A DNA stretch of 64,000 nt. Source: Nesterenkonia xinjiangensis. GTDB lineage: Bacteria; Actinomycetota; Actinomycetes; Actinomycetales; Micrococcaceae. The notes under the pieces are model-generated. The model saw only the letters and a list, made by a program, of their open reading frames with translations. It ran no database searches and was not told the DNA's origin. Position numbers and translations under genes: made by a program. Below are positions 25,007-33,520 of this stretch, piece after piece; the stretch's first letter is position 1; every line of letters begins with the position of its first letter. The stretch is from NCBI RefSeq assembly GCF_013410745.1, contig NZ_JACCFY010000001.1:2542001-2606000 (forward strand). The letters run 5' to 3'.

Positions 25007-25659
25007 TGGAGTGGATCCTGGCGAACCTGCCACGCATCCTCGGCCTGACCGCGGACCACCTCCTGCTCAGTCTTCCTGCCGTGGCGGCCGCGTTCCTGAT
25101 CTCCCTGCCGGTGGGGCGACTCGCCGATCGGCTCGGGCGGCTCCGTGAGCCGCTTCTCGGCTCGGTGGGGCTGCTCTACGCGATCCCGTCCCTGCCACTG
25201 TTCATCGTCCTGCCGATCCTGATCGGTACCGGCGTCCGTGACAGCCTGAACGTCATCGTCGCCCTCACCCTCTTCGGCCTGGCCCTGATGGCCCGTTCCT
25301 CCGCGGACGCCTTCGCCGCCGTCTCCGAGGACGTCCGGCTGGCCGCCACGGCGGTGGGCCACTCCCGGTGGGGCGGGTTCCTCACCGTGGAGCTTCCGCT
25401 GGCCGGGCCGGCGCTGCTCGCCGGGCTCCGGGTGGTGTCGGTGAGCACCATCAGCATGGTCAGCGTGTCCGCGGTGCTGGGGGTGACCAGCCTCGGATCG
25501 TTGTTCACCGACGGGTTTCAGCGCGGCATCGTGCCCTCGATCGTGGCGGGCATCGTGATGACGGTGCTGCTCGCCGTCGTCGTGGACCTGCTGCTGGTGG
25601 CGCTGGGTCGGTGGATCATGCCCTGGCAGCGCCCCCGGATCCGGGCAGGTGCGGCATGA
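25006..25659 (+). CDS. Glycine betaine/choline ABC transporter permease 1
   Basis: A 217-residue permease of the OpuCB/ProW type with about six hydrophobic helices. The EAA-like loop LAATAVGHSRWGGFLTVELPLAGPALLAG is the contact site for the ATPase, and SVSAVLGVTSLGSLFTDGFQRG is typical of the family. The start is the ATG at 25006, which shares its A with the preceding TGA stop (TGATG), showing tight coupling. The second permease overlaps its end by 4 nt. It probably forms a heterodimeric channel with the next gene product. Confidence 0.88.
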   Translation: MEWILANLPRILGLTADHLLLSLPAVAAAFLISLPVGRLADRLGRLREPLLGSVGLLYAIPSLPLFIVLPILIGTGVRDSLNVIVALTLFGLALMARSSADAFAAVSEDVRLAATAVGHSRWGGFLTVELPLAGPALLAGLRVVSVSTISMVSVSAVLGVTSLGSLFTDGFQRGIVPSIVAGIVMTVLLAVVVDLLLVALGRWIMPWQRPRIRAGAA

Positions 25660-26318
25660 ACCAGCTCGTCGAAGCGCTCCACTGGGTGCTCAGCGCCGAA
25701 GCCTGGACCGGTCCCGGCGGGCTCGGGGCGCGCACGGCCGAACACCTCTGGTACACCCTGATCGCGGTCGGACTCTCGGTGCTGGTGGCTCTGCCGGCGG
25801 GCCTGATCATCGGCCATACGGGCCGGGGGCGTGCCGTGGCGGTGCTCTCCACCGGAGCCGCACGCGCGCTGCCCACTCTGGGGCTGATCACGCTGGCCGC
25901 ACTGGCGGTGGGCATCGGACTCACAGCCCCGATGATCGCCTTCGTGGTGCTCGCGGTGCCCTCGATCATCGCAGGGGCATACTCCGGCGTGGAAGCAGTG
26001 GATCGGCGGGTGGTCGACGCGGCCCGCGCACAGGGGCTGAGTCCCTGGCAGGTGCTGACCACGGTCGAGGTGCCGCTGGGGCTGAGGATGATCCTCGGCG
26101 GCATTCGCCTGGCGACGCTCCAGGTCATCGCCACAGCCACGCTGGCCGCCTACGTGGGTGCCGGGGGCTTGGGGCGGCCGCTGTTCCTGGGCCTGCGCAA
26201 CCATGACTATGCCATGATGCTGGGAGCGTCGCTCATGGTCATCGCCGTGGCGGTCCTGGTCGACGCCATGTTCGTCATCGCCCAGCGGACGCTCAGGAGG
26301 ATCCCCGGGATCGTCTGA
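25656..26318 (+). CDS. Glycine betaine/choline ABC transporter permease 2
   Basis: A 220-residue permease of the OpuCD/ProW type. It begins with a short periplasmic segment ahead of about five or six helices. The EAA-like loop is VDAARAQGLSPWQVLTTVEVPLGLRMILGG, and the conserved TLAAYVGAGGLGRPLFLGL follows. It overlaps the first permease gene in ATGA and is followed 13 nt later by the binding-protein gene. Two short, distinct permeases plus a separate binding protein match the OpuC arrangement rather than the fused OpuA type. Confidence 0.88.
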   Translation: MNQLVEALHWVLSAEAWTGPGGLGARTAEHLWYTLIAVGLSVLVALPAGLIIGHTGRGRAVAVLSTGAARALPTLGLITLAALAVGIGLTAPMIAFVVLAVPSIIAGAYSGVEAVDRRVVDAARAQGLSPWQVLTTVEVPLGLRMILGGIRLATLQVIATATLAAYVGAGGLGRPLFLGLRNHDYAMMLGASLMVIAVAVLVDAMFVIAQRTLRRIPGIV

Positions 26319-26331
26319 GCCTCAGGAGAGG

Positions 26332-27300
26332 ATGGTCCCCGTGCCCTGCCCCATCAGTGAATCTTCCGGCCCCCGGGCCGTTCGTATGCGTCTCGCCCTC
26401 TCCCTGGGCGGCGTGGCCGCTCTCGGTCTGACCGCCTGTGCAGCGGATGATCCGCTGGCGGAGGGCGGGGGTGGCGACGACGGCGGGGGAGAAGGGGGCC
26501 CGATCGTCGTCGGCTCCCAGCAGTACTACTCGAACACGATCATCGCGGAGCTGTACGCCCAGCGCCTGGAGGCGGCCGGCCACGAGGTGGACCGGCAGTT
26601 CGACATCGGCCAGCGGGAGGTCTACATGCCGGAGCTGGAGGCCGGGGACATCGACGTCTTCCCCGAGTACGCCGGGAACCTGCTGCAGTATGTGGATCCG
26701 GAGTCGGAGGCCGCGGACCTGGAGAGCATCCTGAGCGGTCTCGAGGAGGGCCTGCCGGAGGGGATCACCGCGCTGGCGCCTGCCGAGGCCACCGATCAGG
26801 ACAGCTTCGTGGTCACCGAGGATTTCGCCCAGGAGAACGGGCTCAGCAGCGTGGGGGATCTGGCCGGGGTCGAGGAGGAGCTGCGGATCGCGGCGAACTC
26901 CGAGTTCGAGACCCGTCCCTACGGGCCGGACGGCCTCCAGGAGGTCTACGGGGTGGAGGTCACCCTGGTGCCGGTGGAGGACTCCGGCGGGCCGTTGACC
27001 GTGCAGGCGCTGCTGGACGGGGACGTGCAGGTGGCCGACATCTACAGCGCCGATCCCGCCATCGAGGCCAATGACCTGGTCATGCTGGAGGACCCGGAGG
27101 ATCTGGTGCTTCCCCAGAACATCGTCCCCCTGGTCTCGGAGGCCGTGGATGAGGAGGCGGCGGCGCTGATCGAGGAGGTCAACGCGGAGCTGACCCAGGA
27201 GGAGCTCAACGGACTCAACGCCGTCAGCGTCGATGACCAGGCCGCGGCCGCGGACGTCGCCACCCAGTGGCTCGAGGAGCAGGGGCTCGACGACGCCTGA
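26332..27300 (+). CDS. Glycine betaine/choline ABC transporter substrate-binding lipoprotein
   Basis: A 322-residue OpuAC/OsmF-type binding protein. The signal peptide ends in lipobox GLTAC (Cys36) followed by an acidic Gly-rich linker, so the protein is membrane-anchored on the outer face. The core starts IVVGSQQYYSNTIIAELYAQ and includes the typical GDIDVFPEYAGNLL segment near the ligand pocket. The start at 26332 has AGGAG upstream, although internal in-frame starts (GTG 26341, ATG 26386) would also retain the signal peptide. It is the last gene of the betaine-uptake operon; a long inverted repeat follows 17 nt after the stop. Confidence 0.9.
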   Translation: MVPVPCPISESSGPRAVRMRLALSLGGVAALGLTACAADDPLAEGGGGDDGGGEGGPIVVGSQQYYSNTIIAELYAQRLEAAGHEVDRQFDIGQREVYMPELEAGDIDVFPEYAGNLLQYVDPESEAADLESILSGLEEGLPEGITALAPAEATDQDSFVVTEDFAQENGLSSVGDLAGVEEELRIAANSEFETRPYGPDGLQEVYGVEVTLVPVEDSGGPLTVQALLDGDVQVADIYSADPAIEANDLVMLEDPEDLVLPQNIVPLVSEAVDEEAAALIEEVNAELTQEELNGLNAVSVDDQAAAADVATQWLEEQGLDDA

Positions 27301-27317
27301 GCACCTCCGCCTCTCAT

Positions 27318-27384
27318 CGAGTGGGGGATCCAGTGCCGCTATGGCGCCGATGTCGCCTGAAAGCGGTAGCGAATCCCCCACTCG
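27318..27384. terminator. 23-nt imperfect inverted repeat after the betaine operon
   Basis: 27318-27340 pairs with 27362-27384 at 19 of 23 positions; the outer 12 bp (CGAGTGGGGGAT / ATCCCCCACTCG) are nearly perfect. The loop is 21 nt. It separates the betaine-uptake operon from the riboswitch-controlled sulfur operon on the same strand. There is no T-tract. Confidence 0.6.
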
Positions 27385-27456
27385 ACGGGATCGGCAGCGC
27401 GTCCGCGGCTCCGTCGCGACCACCGCGCAATCCTGAATGAACACATGAACATAGAT

Positions 27457-27506
27457 GACGGCATATGACGTCTTATCTTCTCCTGTGCCCTGACGTGCAG
27501 TAGCGT
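27457..27506 (+). promoter_or_regulatory. AT-rich promoter region of the sulfur operon with palindrome
   Basis: In an unusually AT-rich stretch, GACGGCATATGACGTC (27457-27472) is a near-perfect 16-bp palindrome and contains a direct ATGACG repeat. A -10-like TAGCGT lies at 27501-27506, about 15 nt before the riboswitch. The palindrome would lie in the upstream promoter region. The binding protein is unknown; it could be a sulfur regulator acting in addition to the riboswitch. Confidence 0.35.
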
Positions 27507-27520
27507 GGTGCTCACCACCG

Positions 27521-27604
27521 ACCATCCAGAGCGGCCGAGAGATCTGGCTCCACGACGCCGCAGCAACCCGGGAGAGCCGGGTGCTCACGCCAGAACCGAT
27601 GGAG
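27521..27604 (+). ncRNA. SAM-I-type (S-box) riboswitch upstream of sir
   Basis: The RNA shows the S-box core in order: GAGAGATCTGGCTCC, then GCCGCAGCAACC, a CCCGG/CCGGG hairpin (about 27568-27581), GGTGCT, and CGCCAGAA. The outer helix P1 is CCATC (27522-27526) with GATGG (27598-27602). GATGG runs into GGAGGAG (27601-27607), the ribosome binding site of sir, so ligand-stabilised P1 would hide it. This implies translational repression of the sulfur-assimilation operon when S-adenosylmethionine is plentiful. A covariance-model search would settle the exact subclass. Confidence 0.8.
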
Positions 27605-27608
27605 GAGC

Positions 27609-29330
27609 ATGAGCACCGATGTGTCTGCCGTGTCCACTCGCCGGCCGCAGAAGCGCCCGAACGGACAGTGGAAGATCGATGGCACCGAGCCGCTGAACCA
27701 CAACGAAGAGTTCAAACAGGCCGACAACGGATTGAACGTCCGCGAGCGCATCGAGACGATCTACTCGAAGCAGGGCTTCGACTCCATCGACCAGGACGAC
27801 CTGCGCGGCCGCTTCCGCTGGTGGGGTCTCTACACCCAGCGTCGCCCGGGAGTGCCGGCAGGCGCGCACAACTCGCTGCCGCCCGAAGAAGTGGATGACA
27901 AGTACTTCATGCTCCGGGTGCGCATAGACGGCGGCGCGCTGAGCACCGAGCAGCTGCGAGTCATCGGGGAGATCTCCCGGGAGTTCGCCCGGGACACCGC
28001 CGACGTCACCGACCGGCAGAACATCCAGCTGCACTGGGTCGGGGTGGAGGACGTCCCGGAGATCTGGCGCCGTCTCGAATCCGTCGGCCTGGGCACCACC
28101 GAGGCCTGCGGGGACACCCCGCGGGTGATCCTCGGTTCCCCTGTGGCCGGCATCGCCGCCGACGAGATCATCGATCCCACCCCGGTCATCCAGGAGATCG
28201 CACAGCTCTACATCGGAGACCCGGAGCTGGCGAACCTGCCGCGCAAGTACAAGTCGGCCATCACCGGCCACCCCTCCCAGGACGTCGTCCATGAGATCAA
28301 CGACTTCGCGCTGGTCGGCGTCGTGCACCCCGACCACGGCCCCGGCTACGACCTGTGGGTCGGGGGCGGACTCTCCACCAATGCCCGGCTGGCCGAGCGG
28401 CTGGGGGTCTTCGTCCGGCAGGAGGAGGCCGCCGAGGTCTGGCACGCCGTCACCCAGACCTTCCGCGACTACGGTTTCCGTCGGCTGCGGAACAAGGCCC
28501 GGCTGAAGTTCCTGCTGGCCGAATGGGGTCCTGAGAAGTTCCGTCGGATCATCGAGGACGAGTACCTCGGCCGGCGTCTCACCGACGGCCCGGCGCCCGC
28601 CGCCCCGGACACCCCGGGAGACCACGTGGGCGTCCACCGGCAGAAGGACGGGAAGTTCTACATCGGGATCACCCCCACGGTGGGTCGGGTCTCCGGCACG
28701 CTGCTGGTCCAGCTGGCCGATCTGCTCGAGAAGCACGGCTCCCACCGGCTGCGCACCACCCCCCATCAGAAGCTGGTGGTCCTCGACATCCCGGAGGAGG
28801 AGGTCGAGGCCGCCTCCGCCGCGCTGGCTGACCTGGGGCTGGACCCCCGGCCGAGCGTCTTCCGCCGCTCCACCATCGCCTGCACCGGCATCGAGTTCTG
28901 CAAGCTGGCCATCGTGGAGACCAAGACCACCGCGGCTCGGACCATCGACGCCCTGGAGGAGCGCCTGGCCGACGTCGCCGACCAGATGCCGGTGCGGCTG
29001 ACCCTGCACATCAACGGCTGCCCCAACTCCTGCGCCCGCATCCAGACCGCAGACATCGGGCTCAAGGGCCAGCTGCTGCCCGACGGCGACGGCGGCACGA
29101 GCCCGGGGTTCCAGGTCCATCTCGGCGGAGGCCTCACCTTCGTGGACCGTGACGAGGCTGGCCTGGGGCGCACCGTGCGCGGACTGAAGGTCACCGCCGA
29201 GGAGCTTGTCGACTATGTGGAGCTGCTGGTGCGCCGCTATCTCGCAGGACGCCAGACGGGCGAGACCTTCGCCCGATGGAGCCACCGCGTGGACGAGTCC
29301 GAGCTGCAGAAGGAGGTCGAGCCGGTATGA
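27609..29330 (+). CDS. sir: Assimilatory sulfite reductase (ferredoxin-type)
   Basis: A 573-residue siroheme- and [4Fe-4S]-containing reductase that converts sulfite to sulfide with six electrons, most likely from ferredoxin. The cluster cysteines are visible as CTGIEFC (Cys425, Cys431) and CPNSC (Cys471, Cys475). The two-fold repeated ferrite reductase domains are evident in FRWWGLYTQRRPG and in the later HVGVHRQKDGKFYIGI. It starts at ATG 27609 behind GGAGGAG, which overlaps the SAM riboswitch P1 helix. The gene overlaps cysH in ATGA. Nitrite reductases share the fold; the sulfur-gene context and SAM riboswitch argue for sulfite. Confidence 0.93.
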   Translation: MSTDVSAVSTRRPQKRPNGQWKIDGTEPLNHNEEFKQADNGLNVRERIETIYSKQGFDSIDQDDLRGRFRWWGLYTQRRPGVPAGAHNSLPPEEVDDKYFMLRVRIDGGALSTEQLRVIGEISREFARDTADVTDRQNIQLHWVGVEDVPEIWRRLESVGLGTTEACGDTPRVILGSPVAGIAADEIIDPTPVIQEIAQLYIGDPELANLPRKYKSAITGHPSQDVVHEINDFALVGVVHPDHGPGYDLWVGGGLSTNARLAERLGVFVRQEEAAEVWHAVTQTFRDYGFRRLRNKARLKFLLAEWGPEKFRRIIEDEYLGRRLTDGPAPAAPDTPGDHVGVHRQKDGKFYIGITPTVGRVSGTLLVQLADLLEKHGSHRLRTTPHQKLVVLDIPEEEVEAASAALADLGLDPRPSVFRRSTIACTGIEFCKLAIVETKTTAARTIDALEERLADVADQMPVRLTLHINGCPNSCARIQTADIGLKGQLLPDGDGGTSPGFQVHLGGGLTFVDRDEAGLGRTVRGLKVTAEELVDYVELLVRRYLAGRQTGETFARWSHRVDESELQKEVEPV

Positions 29331-30061
29331 CGGCCACGACTGACCCCCAGACCGGCCAGCAGCTGCGGGCGCTGGCCGCCGCCGGCGCCGAGGAGCTCGG
29401 CTGGAACGCCCCTGCCGAGCAGATCATCGGCTGGGTGGCTCGGAACGTCGCGACCGCCGACGTCGCCGTCGCCTGCTCCATGGCCGACGCGGTGCTGCCG
29501 GCGCTGGTCGCCGAGCAGCTGCCCGGGGTGGATGTGCTGTTCCTCGAGACCGGCTACCACTTCAGTGAGACCATCGCCGCCCGTGACGAGGTCGCCCGCC
29601 GGCTGGACGTCAACGTCGTCGACGTGACTCCGCGGCTGACCGTGGCGGAGCAGGACGTCGAGCACGGCAAGGACCTGTTCAGCCGGGACCCCGCTGCCTG
29701 CTGCCGGATGCGGAAGATGGAGCCCCTCGGGGAGGCGCTGAGCGGGTACAGGCTCTGGTTCACCGGAGTGCGCCGTGACGAGGCGCCCACCCGCGTGGAC
29801 ACCCCGCTGATCACCTTCGACGAGCTGCACGGGCTGATCAAGGTCAATCCGGTCGCCGCCTGGACCTTCGACGACCTCGTCGACCACTCGAACCGTCACG
29901 ACCTCCCGGTGAACCTGCTGCTGCAGAACGGCTACCCCTCCATCGGCTGCCGTCCCTGCACCCGCCCGGTCGCCGCGGGCGAGGACCCCCGAGCCGGCCG
30001 CTGGGCCGGCAGCGGGAAGGTCGAATGCGGCATCCACACCACCACCGCCACAGGAGCCTGA
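29327..30061 (+). CDS. cysH: Adenylyl-sulfate (APS/PAPS) reductase
   Basis: A 244-residue CysH-family reductase that makes sulfite from activated sulfate using thioredoxin. It has the double-cysteine motif AACCRMRKMEPL and the CRPC pair, which ligate a [4Fe-4S] cluster in APS-specific enzymes, and the catalytic C-terminal cysteine in VECGIH. Presence of the cluster cysteines and absence of an APS kinase gene in the operon favour APS as substrate. It overlaps sir by 4 nt and is followed by cysD after 1 nt. Confidence 0.92.
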   Translation: MTATTDPQTGQQLRALAAAGAEELGWNAPAEQIIGWVARNVATADVAVACSMADAVLPALVAEQLPGVDVLFLETGYHFSETIAARDEVARRLDVNVVDVTPRLTVAEQDVEHGKDLFSRDPAACCRMRKMEPLGEALSGYRLWFTGVRRDEAPTRVDTPLITFDELHGLIKVNPVAAWTFDDLVDHSNRHDLPVNLLLQNGYPSIGCRPCTRPVAAGEDPRAGRWAGSGKVECGIHTTTATGA

Positions 30062-30062
30062 G

Positions 30063-31010
30063 ATGAGCACCGCCACCGCCGCACCCGCCCAGCGGGCCGC
30101 CGACGTCGTCGACCTCACCGGCCAGTCCGCCCTGGCCCGGCTGGAGGCCGAGTCCATCCACATCATCCGCGAGGTCGTCGCCGAGTTCGACCGCCCCGCC
30201 ATGCTCTTCTCCGGAGGCAAGGACTCGGTGGTGATGCTGCACCTGGCCGCCAAGGCCTTCTGGCCCGGGAAGATCCCGTTCCCCGTGGTGCACATCGACA
30301 CGGGCCATAACTTCGAGGAGGTCCTGGACTTCCGGGACCGCACCGTGGAGCGGCTCGGCCTGAAGCTGGTGGTCGGCAGCGTCCAGGAGCTCATCGACTC
30401 CGGGGAGCTGGCAGAACGTGCTGACGGCACCCGCAACCCGCTGCAGACCGTGCCGCTGCTGCGCACCATCGCCCAGCACCGCTTCGACGCCGTCTTCGGC
30501 GGCGCCCGCCGGGACGAGGACCGCGCCCGGGCCAAGGAGCGCATCCTCTCGCTGCGTGACGAGTTCGGCCAGTGGGACCCGCGCAGCCAGCGCCCCGAGC
30601 TGTGGAACCTCTACAACGGACGCCACCGCCCGGGCCAGCACGTGCGGGCTTTCCCGATCAGCAACTGGACCGAGTTGGACGTGTGGCGCTATATCGCCGC
30701 CGAGGAGATCGAGCTGCCCCCGCTGTACTACGCCCATGAGCGCGAGGTCTTCCACCGCGACGGCATGATCCGGGCCGTGGGGCCGCACAGCCTGCCCACC
30801 CCTGAGGAGCCCACGGAGCAGCTGCGCGTGCGCTACCGGACAGTGGGGGACATGTCCTGCACCGGGGCGGTGCTCTCCGATGCCGCGGACAACGCCGCCG
30901 TGCTGCGCGAGGTCGCCGCCGCCACCATCACCGAACGTGGCGCGACCCGCGCTGACGACCGGCTCTCCGAAGCTGCCATGGAGGACCGCAAGAAGGACGG
31001 ATACTTCTGA
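30063..31010 (+). CDS. cysD: Sulfate adenylyltransferase subunit 2
   Basis: A 315-residue ATP-sulfurylase small subunit of the PP-loop family, which adenylates sulfate to APS. The PP-loop is MLFSGGKDSVVMLHLAAKAF, and HIDTGHNFEEVLDFRD, GGARRDEDRARAKER, and the C-terminal EDRKKDGYF are hallmark CysD segments. It works in a complex with the GTPase CysN encoded next, with which it overlaps by 1 nt (TGATG). Length is normal for the family. Regulation is through the operon-leading SAM riboswitch. Confidence 0.95.
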   Translation: MSTATAAPAQRAADVVDLTGQSALARLEAESIHIIREVVAEFDRPAMLFSGGKDSVVMLHLAAKAFWPGKIPFPVVHIDTGHNFEEVLDFRDRTVERLGLKLVVGSVQELIDSGELAERADGTRNPLQTVPLLRTIAQHRFDAVFGGARRDEDRARAKERILSLRDEFGQWDPRSQRPELWNLYNGRHRPGQHVRAFPISNWTELDVWRYIAAEEIELPPLYYAHEREVFHRDGMIRAVGPHSLPTPEEPTEQLRVRYRTVGDMSCTGAVLSDAADNAAVLREVAAATITERGATRADDRLSEAAMEDRKKDGYF

Positions 31011-32371
31011 TGACCGCCACACTGTTCAGGCTGGCCACCGCCGGCAGCGTCGACGACGGCAAGTCCACCCTGGTGGGCCGCCTGCTCCACGACGCCCAGG
31101 CCATCCTCTCCGATCAGCTCGACGCCGTCGCCCGCTCCTCCAAGGATCGCGGCTTCGGCGAAGACGGCGCGGAGCTGGACCTCGCCCTGCTCACCGACGG
31201 TCTGCGCGCCGAGCGCGAGCAGGGGATCACCATCGACGTGGCCTACCGCTACTTCGCCACGGATCGGCGCAGCTTCGTGCTCGCCGACTGCCCCGGGCAC
31301 GTGCAGTACACGCGCAACACGGTCACCGGCACCTCCACTGCGGATGCGGTGGTGCTGCTGGTCGACGTCCGCCACGGCGTGGTCGAGCAGACCCGTCGCC
31401 ACCTGGCGGTGGCGCACCTGCTGAGGGTGGAGCACGTGATCATCGCGGTCAACAAGATCGACGCGGTCGACCATCGGGAGGAGCCCTTCCGGCAGGTGGA
31501 GGCCGACGTCGCCCGCATCGCCGCCGAGCTCGGAGCGGACTCCAGCGGAGTCTCCGGAGCGTGCGCCCCGATCGTGATCCCGGTCTCCGCGCTGCGCGGG
31601 GACAACGTGGTGGCACCCTCGGCGAACACCCCCTGGTACGAGGGCGAGGCGCTGCTGCCCATCCTGGAGCAGCTGCCCGACGCCGACCACGCCCGGCGCC
31701 GCACCGAGCCGCTGCGGCTTCCGGTGCAGACCGTCATCCGTCCCCATTCGGAGTTCCGCGGCTATGCCGGACAGATCGTCTCCGGCTCCCTGGCCGCCGG
31801 GGACGAGGTGCTGATCCAGCCCGGCGGGCATCGCACCGCGGTGACCGCCGTTCACCGGACCGCCCTGCAGGCCCGTGCCGCCGCAGAGCAGGGTGGAGCG
31901 AGCCTGCGCGCCGAGGCCCCGGAGTCCGTGGTGGTGGAGCTGGCCGGCCAGTTCGACGTCGCCCGGGGCCACCTGCTGGCCGCTTGCGAGGCCCCGGCCA
32001 CGGAGCGTGACGAGCTGACCCTGGCCCTGGCCTGGCTCGGCGACGGCGCGCTCACCCCGGGCGCCCGTGTGCTGGTCAAGCACGGCACTCAGACCGTGAA
32101 GGGCCTGGTCGAGGAGATCACCGATCGGCTGGACCTGGCCACGCTGACCGGCCAGCCGACCCGGGAGCTGGTGCTCAACGACATCGGGACCGTCACCCTG
32201 CGGCTGGCCGGGGCGCTGTCGGTGGACGACTATGCCACCGCCAAGCGCACCGGCGCGGTGCTGCTCATCGACCCGGACAGCGGGGACACCCTGGCCGCCG
32301 GCATGGTGCGTCTTCCGGTCTTCGAGGAGTCCGAGGACCAGGACGACGATGCCGCGTGGTTGGCGGGGTGA
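31010..32371 (+). CDS. cysN: Sulfate adenylyltransferase subunit 1 (GTPase)
   Basis: A 453-residue elongation-factor-like GTPase that drives APS synthesis by CysD. G-motifs are SVDDGKST, DCPGH and NKID, and the second domain contains RPHSEFRGYAGQIVSG. It ends after the beta-barrel domains and has no C-terminal APS kinase (CysC) fusion, matching the inferred APS-reductase route. The start overlaps the cysD stop by one base. A 3-nt gap separates it from the binding-protein gene of the following ABC transporter, so sulfate activation and organosulfur uptake are one transcription unit. Confidence 0.95.
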   Translation: MTATLFRLATAGSVDDGKSTLVGRLLHDAQAILSDQLDAVARSSKDRGFGEDGAELDLALLTDGLRAEREQGITIDVAYRYFATDRRSFVLADCPGHVQYTRNTVTGTSTADAVVLLVDVRHGVVEQTRRHLAVAHLLRVEHVIIAVNKIDAVDHREEPFRQVEADVARIAAELGADSSGVSGACAPIVIPVSALRGDNVVAPSANTPWYEGEALLPILEQLPDADHARRRTEPLRLPVQTVIRPHSEFRGYAGQIVSGSLAAGDEVLIQPGGHRTAVTAVHRTALQARAAAEQGGASLRAEAPESVVVELAGQFDVARGHLLAACEAPATERDELTLALAWLGDGALTPGARVLVKHGTQTVKGLVEEITDRLDLATLTGQPTRELVLNDIGTVTLRLAGALSVDDYATAKRTGAVLLIDPDSGDTLAAGMVRLPVFEESEDQDDDAAWLAG

Positions 32372-32374
32372 GCC

Positions 32375-33520
32375 ATGCGTCGCGTCCGCATCACCTCTGA
32401 GCTGACGACCGCTCCCGACGGACGGGTCCTCACCCGGGCCGCCGGGCCGCGGCGCGCGCTCGCGCTCGCCGTCGCCTCCGGCACCGCCCTGCTGGTGGGC
32501 AGCACCGCGGTGTTGGGAGCGACCTGGCAGGGAGAGCCGGAGCCTGGTGCGGAGATCTCCGCCGAGCAGCTCTACGCCGGGGACCAGCGGGCAGACTCTG
32601 TGCGACTGGGGTACTTCCCCAACGTCACCCACGCTCCCGCATTGGTGGGTCTGCAGGAGGAGCTCTTCACCGAGCACCTCGCCGGGACCGCCTTCCACGC
32701 CGAGACCTTCAACGCGGGGCCTGCGGCAGTGGAGGCGCTCACCGCCGGTGCGGTGGACGCCGCGTTCATCGGCCCTACCCCAGCCATCCACTCCTACGCC
32801 CAGTCGGCGGGGGAGAGCCTCTACGTGGTCTCCGGGGCGGCAGCCGGAGGAGTCCAGCTCATCGTCCGAGAAGGGATCGAGAGCCCGGAGGACCTGGCCG
32901 GGGCGGACCTGGCCACCCCGCAGCTGGGAGGGACCCAGGACGTCGCCGCCCGGGTGTGGCTGGCCGAGCAGGGCCTGACCGAGGACGTGGCGATCACGCC
33001 CACGGACAACCCGCAGACGCTGCGGCTCTTCGAACAGGGCAGGATCGACGCCGCCTGGGTGCCCGAGCCGTGGGCCTCCAGGCTGGTGCACGAGGCCGGC
33101 GGGCAGGTGCTCGTCGACGAGCGGGACCTGTGGCCCGAGGACCGGTTCCCCACCACGGTGCTCGCGGTGAACCAGGAGTTCGCCCAGGCATATCCGCAGA
33201 CCGTCAAGGATCTGGCGGCAGCCACGGAGGCCGCCGTCACCTGGCTGGAGGACACCGAGGAGGGCGAGGTGCACCGCACCCTGAACGCCCAGCTGGACGA
33301 GGATCTGGGCCTGGAGCTTCCTGCCCCGGTGCTCACCCGGTCCCTGGAGCAGCTGAGCTTCACCACCGATCCGCTTCAGGAGGCCTTCCCCCAGCTGGTG
33401 GAGGACTCCGAGACCGCCGGCACCGGCGATTCCGTCGACGTCGGCGGCCTGGTCATCCCGGCCCCGGGGGAGACCCCCACAGACCAGAGCGGCGCCCCGG
33501 GCGTCGAGGAGGAGGACTGA
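32375..33520 (+). CDS. ABC substrate-binding protein, SsuA/sulfonate type
   Basis: A 381-residue extracytoplasmic binding protein of the NMT1/SsuA family. A basic N-terminus (RRVRITSEL..., AAGPRRALALAVASGTALLVG) forms an uncleaved or cleavable signal segment without a lipobox cysteine. The core begins VRLGYFPNVTHAPALVGLQ and has the GAVDAAFIGPTPAIHSYAQS and DAAWVPEPWASRLV segments characteristic of sulfonate- or nitrate/taurine-type binders. The last 35 residues are acidic and Pro-rich. Sitting in a sulfate-assimilation operon, it most likely binds an alkanesulfonate or another organosulfur compound; this is inference. It overlaps the ATPase gene by 1 nt. Confidence 0.85.
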   Translation: MRRVRITSELTTAPDGRVLTRAAGPRRALALAVASGTALLVGSTAVLGATWQGEPEPGAEISAEQLYAGDQRADSVRLGYFPNVTHAPALVGLQEELFTEHLAGTAFHAETFNAGPAAVEALTAGAVDAAFIGPTPAIHSYAQSAGESLYVVSGAAAGGVQLIVREGIESPEDLAGADLATPQLGGTQDVAARVWLAEQGLTEDVAITPTDNPQTLRLFEQGRIDAAWVPEPWASRLVHEAGGQVLVDERDLWPEDRFPTTVLAVNQEFAQAYPQTVKDLAAATEAAVTWLEDTEEGEVHRTLNAQLDEDLGLELPAPVLTRSLEQLSFTTDPLQEAFPQLVEDSETAGTGDSVDVGGLVIPAPGETPTDQSGAPGVEEED

